Below are positions 60,933 through 64,000 of a DNA stretch of 64,000 nucleotides, piece by piece. This DNA comes from Asaia siamensis (lineage in GTDB: Bacteria > Pseudomonadota > Alphaproteobacteria > Acetobacterales > Acetobacteraceae). The stretch's first letter is position 1. Each line of letters opens with the position of its first letter. The notes beneath the pieces were generated by a model. It made no database searches and was not told the DNA's origin. It saw nothing but the letters and a program-made list of their open reading frames with translations. The stretch lies in NCBI RefSeq assembly GCF_014635085.1, contig NZ_BMCH01000002.1:186001-250000 (forward strand), written 5' to 3'. A program made the translations under genes and the position numbers.

Positions 60933-63200
60933 TCAGAAATTATAGCGCAGGTCGCAGCCGACCCAGCGCGGGGTTTGCAGGAACTGCACGCGGGAATTGT
61001 CAGACCCGGTGAAGGAATAGGTATTGCCGTGCTTGTTGAGCATGTTGTCGACATAGACAGCGGCTGTCCATTTGCCGGTTTTCGGCCCGACTTCCATACG
61101 CATGCCGAAAGAGCTGATCTTGTCGGTCACGCCATTGGGGTCACCCAGCGCCACCAGCATATTGTCTTTCCAGGTGTAGCTGGTCTGGAGCGTCAGGCGA
61201 TAGGCGCGCGGCAGATCGATGCCGTAGCGGGCGACCGCATTCCAGGAAAAGCGCGGTGCAAAAGGCAGCACCGAATGGGCACTGACCGTGGAAAGCAGCG
61301 GCAGGCCCCCGATATCGTTTACCGGGCTGATATTCTGCGCATCGAGATAGGCAAAGGAACCACGCAGATCGAGATTCGGGATCAGGTCATGAAGCGTGCT
61401 CGATAGTTCGCCGCCACGGGTGCGCGCCCGGGGAATGGGGCCGAGGCTGAGCGAGGTGATGTTCATGGGCATCTCAGCCACGAAAAGCGTCTGACGGTTG
61501 TGATATTCGTAATCAAACAACGCGCCTTCGATCTGCACATGATTATGCAGAAGGCTCGTCTTGGCGCCAATCTCGTAGGCGATCATGTTTTCAGGGCGCA
61601 CATAATCCAGCGCCTGAGGCGCCGAGACAGGAGCTGCGAAATAGGCGCCTGCCTTGTAGCCGTTCGAAATAGTGCCATAGACGAGCGTCCCGGGAACGAT
61701 CGTATAGCGGAGCCCCACGCGCCCGGTCAGGCGGGCATAGGAATGGGTGGTGTCGAGGCGTGACAGATAGGCGCCTTTGGTGGTGAGTGCGCCCGCATCG
61801 TCGATCGTACCGCCATTGAAGCCGCGATCATCCCAGGAGAAGCGGCCGGAAGCGATGAAATCAAGATTTTTCAGAACATTGGTGACCGTGCTGACATAAA
61901 GCCCGGTCGAGACATTCTGCTGCACGAAGCGGTCTGTCAGATTGCCGTTCGGCACGCCAAGCAGGAAAGAGCGATAGCTCGTATAGGCGCCGTTGATCTT
62001 GTCCCAGGATTCATAGATGCCGACGGTAAGGTGAAAGCGTTTTGCCAGATCCATCTTGAGATGCATGTCATGCGACTGCGCAAGCGACGTGTCATTCCAG
62101 TGATAATCGCCGACGCTGATCGATTCACCGTCGTAATTGTCGTAATCGCTGCGGCGGAATGCGTCGAAGGCAGTGGTGGAAACGAATTGTCCCCAGTTGA
62201 AATCATGGGTGTAATTGATCGAAACCCCGCCGCCATTTTCATTGCGTCCCACGCGGTTCGATCCGACATTCACGGCCTTGTATGAGGCGTTCGGCCCGAC
62301 GCCGACTGTGCCATTGGCAAAGCCGTTCACCGCATCGCCATCCACATCCTGAGGCGACATCGAGATGCCCTTGTCGCGGGTATAATGGATGTTCAGCAGC
62401 AGGTTCGACCGGTCATCGATCAGAAACCGTGTCAGATTGCGCAGGCCAAGCTGGTCTTGGGACCCGTAGCGTTTGCTGGTGTGAATGTCGCGCTGCCAGC
62501 CATCGCCGTTGATATAGGAGAAGGCCGTGCGGTTCTGGATCCTGTCGCTGATGGGCACATTGATGGCAGCGCTCGCGGTGTTGGTGCCGTAGCTGCTATA
62601 GCCCCAGTTTACATACCCCCCGAATTTGCCATCGGGCTTGGTGGTCTCGACAGCAATATTGCCACCCGTGCTGCTGCGGCCATAATCGAAGCCCTGCGGC
62701 CCTTTTTCGACGCTGACCATCTGGGTGTCGAACATCTGGCCGGTATAAAAGACGGGGTAGGGCGCAAACACGCCATCCTGATAGATGCCGATCCCGCCCA
62801 TGTTGTTGCCGGTATAATCATCAAGGCCGATGCCACGGATCGAAAACACCGGCGTGCTGCCTGAGGTTGCGTTGACCGCGGTCAGGCCGGGCGTATAGGC
62901 CGCGAGATCCTTGGGGCTGGTGATATGAAGCGCCTGCAATTCGCGGCCGCTCAGCACATTCACCGTTGCGGCAGTCGTCAGAAAGCGCTGGGCGCGCGAG
63001 CCCGTCACCTGGATGGCCTCTGGTGCGGCATGCACGGGCTTGTGCCGCGCTGCTGTCTTATGCCCCGTGTTGTGGCGTGCGGCCGCCTTCTGGGTTGCGG
63101 CCAGCGTCCCGTTCTGGGTGCCGAGAAGCACCAGCCCGGCAGAGAGCGAGAGGGCTGTGCTGGTAAGGCGGAGAAATCCTTTGGGCAGGCGCATCGTCAT
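60933..63200 (-). CDS. TonB-dependent receptor of the oxygenase cluster
   Basis: A 755-residue outer-membrane receptor. Signal peptide: MTMRLPKGFLRLTSTALSLSAGLVLLGTQNGTLAA. A His/Lys/Ala-rich linker (about 35-65) precedes the TonB box-like EAIQVTGSRAQ, then plug motifs VFSIRGIGLDDYTGNN and VSVEKGPQGFDYGRSSTGGNIAVETTKPDG. The barrel ends in RYNF. It belongs to the FecA/CirA-like general receptor class; the ligand is unknown. GGGAG eight bases before the ATG at 63200 decides the start over 63275 and 63233. It heads the isomerase-oxygenase-aldolase run with tiny gaps, so the ligand may be processed by those enzymes. Confidence 0.87.
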   Translation of the reverse strand: MTMRLPKGFLRLTSTALSLSAGLVLLGTQNGTLAATQKAAARHNTGHKTAARHKPVHAAPEAIQVTGSRAQRFLTTAATVNVLSGRELQALHITSPKDLAAYTPGLTAVNATSGSTPVFSIRGIGLDDYTGNNMGGIGIYQDGVFAPYPVFYTGQMFDTQMVSVEKGPQGFDYGRSSTGGNIAVETTKPDGKFGGYVNWGYSSYGTNTASAAINVPISDRIQNRTAFSYINGDGWQRDIHTSKRYGSQDQLGLRNLTRFLIDDRSNLLLNIHYTRDKGISMSPQDVDGDAVNGFANGTVGVGPNASYKAVNVGSNRVGRNENGGGVSINYTHDFNWGQFVSTTAFDAFRRSDYDNYDGESISVGDYHWNDTSLAQSHDMHLKMDLAKRFHLTVGIYESWDKINGAYTSYRSFLLGVPNGNLTDRFVQQNVSTGLYVSTVTNVLKNLDFIASGRFSWDDRGFNGGTIDDAGALTTKGAYLSRLDTTHSYARLTGRVGLRYTIVPGTLVYGTISNGYKAGAYFAAPVSAPQALDYVRPENMIAYEIGAKTSLLHNHVQIEGALFDYEYHNRQTLFVAEMPMNITSLSLGPIPRARTRGGELSSTLHDLIPNLDLRGSFAYLDAQNISPVNDIGGLPLLSTVSAHSVLPFAPRFSWNAVARYGIDLPRAYRLTLQTSYTWKDNMLVALGDPNGVTDKISSFGMRMEVGPKTGKWTAAVYVDNMLNKHGNTYSFTGSDNSRVQFLQTPRWVGCDLRYNF

Positions 63201-63294
63201 GAAAAGGACTCCCGTCAGTGGCTTCCTGCTCATTGAGAAGGCGAAACGACCTGTCTTTCGATTGAAAAAAACCAAACCTCACTTTGTCAGATCA

Positions 63295-63999
63295 TTACCC
63301 ATGATGGATCATCTGGTTCAGAAAATGACGTGCGCGCTCGGTCTGCGGGTTCGAAAAGAAGGATTCCGGTGGGGCGACCTCAAGGATCGTGCCCTTGTCC
63401 ATAAAGACCACGCGATCGGCGATATGGCGCGCAAACCCCATTTCATGGGTCACGCAGATCGTGGTAATCCGCCGCTCTGAAAGCGCGTCTATAATGCCGA
63501 TGACACCCTTGATGGCCTCGGGGTCAAGCGCCGCCGTGGGTTCATCGAAGAGGATGATATCGGGCGCCATGCACAAAGCGCGGGCGATGGCCACACGCTG
63601 CTGCTGCCCTCCGGAAAGCTGGATCGGATATTTATCGGCCTGTTCAGCAATGCCGACCTGTTCGAGATAATGGCGGGCAAGGGAATCGGTTGCGTCGTAA
63701 TGCGCCTTGCGCACCAGTCTGGGTGCCAGCATGCAGTTCTGCAGCACGGTGAGATGCGGGAAGAGATTGTAGTTCTGGAACACCATGCCCACGGCGCCAC
63801 GCAGCAGGGGCAGGCTTGTCTTGTCGTCAATGATCTCGCCATCGATCATCAGCACACCGCTATCATGGGGCTCGATACGGTTGAGCGTGCGGATCAGGGT
63901 TGATTTGCCCGAGCCGGAAGGGCCGAGCACGACGATCTTCTCCCCATGGCCGATATCGAGGCTGATCCGGTCCAGCGCCAGAAACTCACCGTAGAATTT
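63295..63999 (-). CDS. Polar amino acid ABC transporter ATPase (GlnQ/AapP-like), cut by window edge
   Basis: The visible 234 codons begin mid-domain (KFYGEFLALDRISLDI); the true start is beyond the window. Walker A is LGPSGSGKSTLIRTLNRIE, the Q-loop is VFQNYNLFPHLTVLQN, the signature is LSGGQQQRVAIARAL, and Walker B is IILFDEPTAALDPE, then the H-loop VTHEMGFARHIADRV. The pattern NYNLFPHLTVLQN and FFSNPQTERARHFLNQ are typical of the amino-acid uptake group. The permease and binding protein are expected upstream (higher coordinates), outside this window. It is 94 bp before the TonB receptor and may be co-transcribed. Confidence 0.93.
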   Translation of the reverse strand, partial: KFYGEFLALDRISLDIGHGEKIVVLGPSGSGKSTLIRTLNRIEPHDSGVLMIDGEIIDDKTSLPLLRGAVGMVFQNYNLFPHLTVLQNCMLAPRLVRKAHYDATDSLARHYLEQVGIAEQADKYPIQLSGGQQQRVAIARALCMAPDIILFDEPTAALDPEAIKGVIGIIDALSERRITTICVTHEMGFARHIADRVVFMDKGTILEVAPPESFFSNPQTERARHFLNQMIHHG

Positions 64000-64000
64000 G

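Overview
The window looks like chromosomal DNA of an acetic acid bacterium (Acetobacteraceae, Alphaproteobacteria). The evidence is protein content: GDP-mannose synthesis genes, Hint-domain proteins with SGG repeats, a pentitol-type MFS permease next to a transketolase and a short-chain dehydrogenase, many short-chain dehydrogenases, TonB-dependent receptors and a PepSY membrane protein. Genus is not decided by what I can see. No insertion sequence, integrase, prophage, CRISPR array or rRNA was found. RNA genes are tRNA-His (GTG) and tRNA-Asp (GTC).

Layout. 0.1-3.7 kb: host-attachment-family protein, an AT-richer alpha/beta hydrolase and a SulP anion transporter. 4-10 kb: tRNA-His, then a five-gene minus-strand operon (DUF2125-like protein, NAD(P)-binding epimerase-like protein, lipoprotein, phosphohexomutase, mannose-1-phosphate guanylyltransferase). 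10-11.4 kb: rplM-rpsI with a strong terminator. 11.4-16.8 kb: a 1268-residue Hint protein with nearly identical internal repeats, followed by an AT-rich LysR-type regulator. 16.8-22.3 kb: DUF2256 protein, a hydrolase/sugar-isomerase pair, two short-chain dehydrogenases and a PepSY protein. 22.4-25.3 kb: panB-panC and ilvE. 25.4-26.3 kb: a broken siderophore receptor and a small acidic protein. 26.4-28.9 kb: folP, a folB-folK fusion and folE, joined by ATGA overlaps. 28.9-34 kb: royal-jelly-family protein, MgtC, outer-membrane barrel, short-chain dehydrogenase and an SRPBCC-like protein. 34.3-36.6 kb: a second Hint protein. 36.6-39.6 kb: ExoX-like nuclease and queE-queC-queD. 39.6-43.8 kb: tandem retropepsin-like lipoprotein, class II cyclic-nucleotide phosphodiesterase, two tiny coupled ORFs and an ABC-2 polysaccharide exporter pair. 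43.9-47.4 kb: tRNA-Asp, a structured untranslated stretch, secreted PI-PLC-like protein, methyltransferase and GNAT. 47.5-49.8 kb: benzoylformate-decarboxylase-like enzyme divergent from an Lrp/AsnC regulator. 49.9-54.7 kb: dehydrogenase, transketolase and polyol permease. 55-64 kb: a large TonB receptor, then a minus-strand cluster of ABC ATPase, TonB receptor, TIM-barrel isomerase, 2-oxoglutarate/Fe(II) oxygenase and class II aldolase-like protein.

How genes fit together. GDP-mannose genes plus the ABC-2 exporter suggest exopolysaccharide or O-antigen production. FolE, FolBK and FolP make folate, and FolE also feeds QueD/QueE/QueC for queuosine. Transketolase, permease and dehydrogenase fit pentitol use. 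The most attractive unexplained systems are the two Hint/SGG-repeat proteins and the 58.3-64 kb uptake-plus-oxygenase cluster. I could run no searches; family names come from motif recognition.
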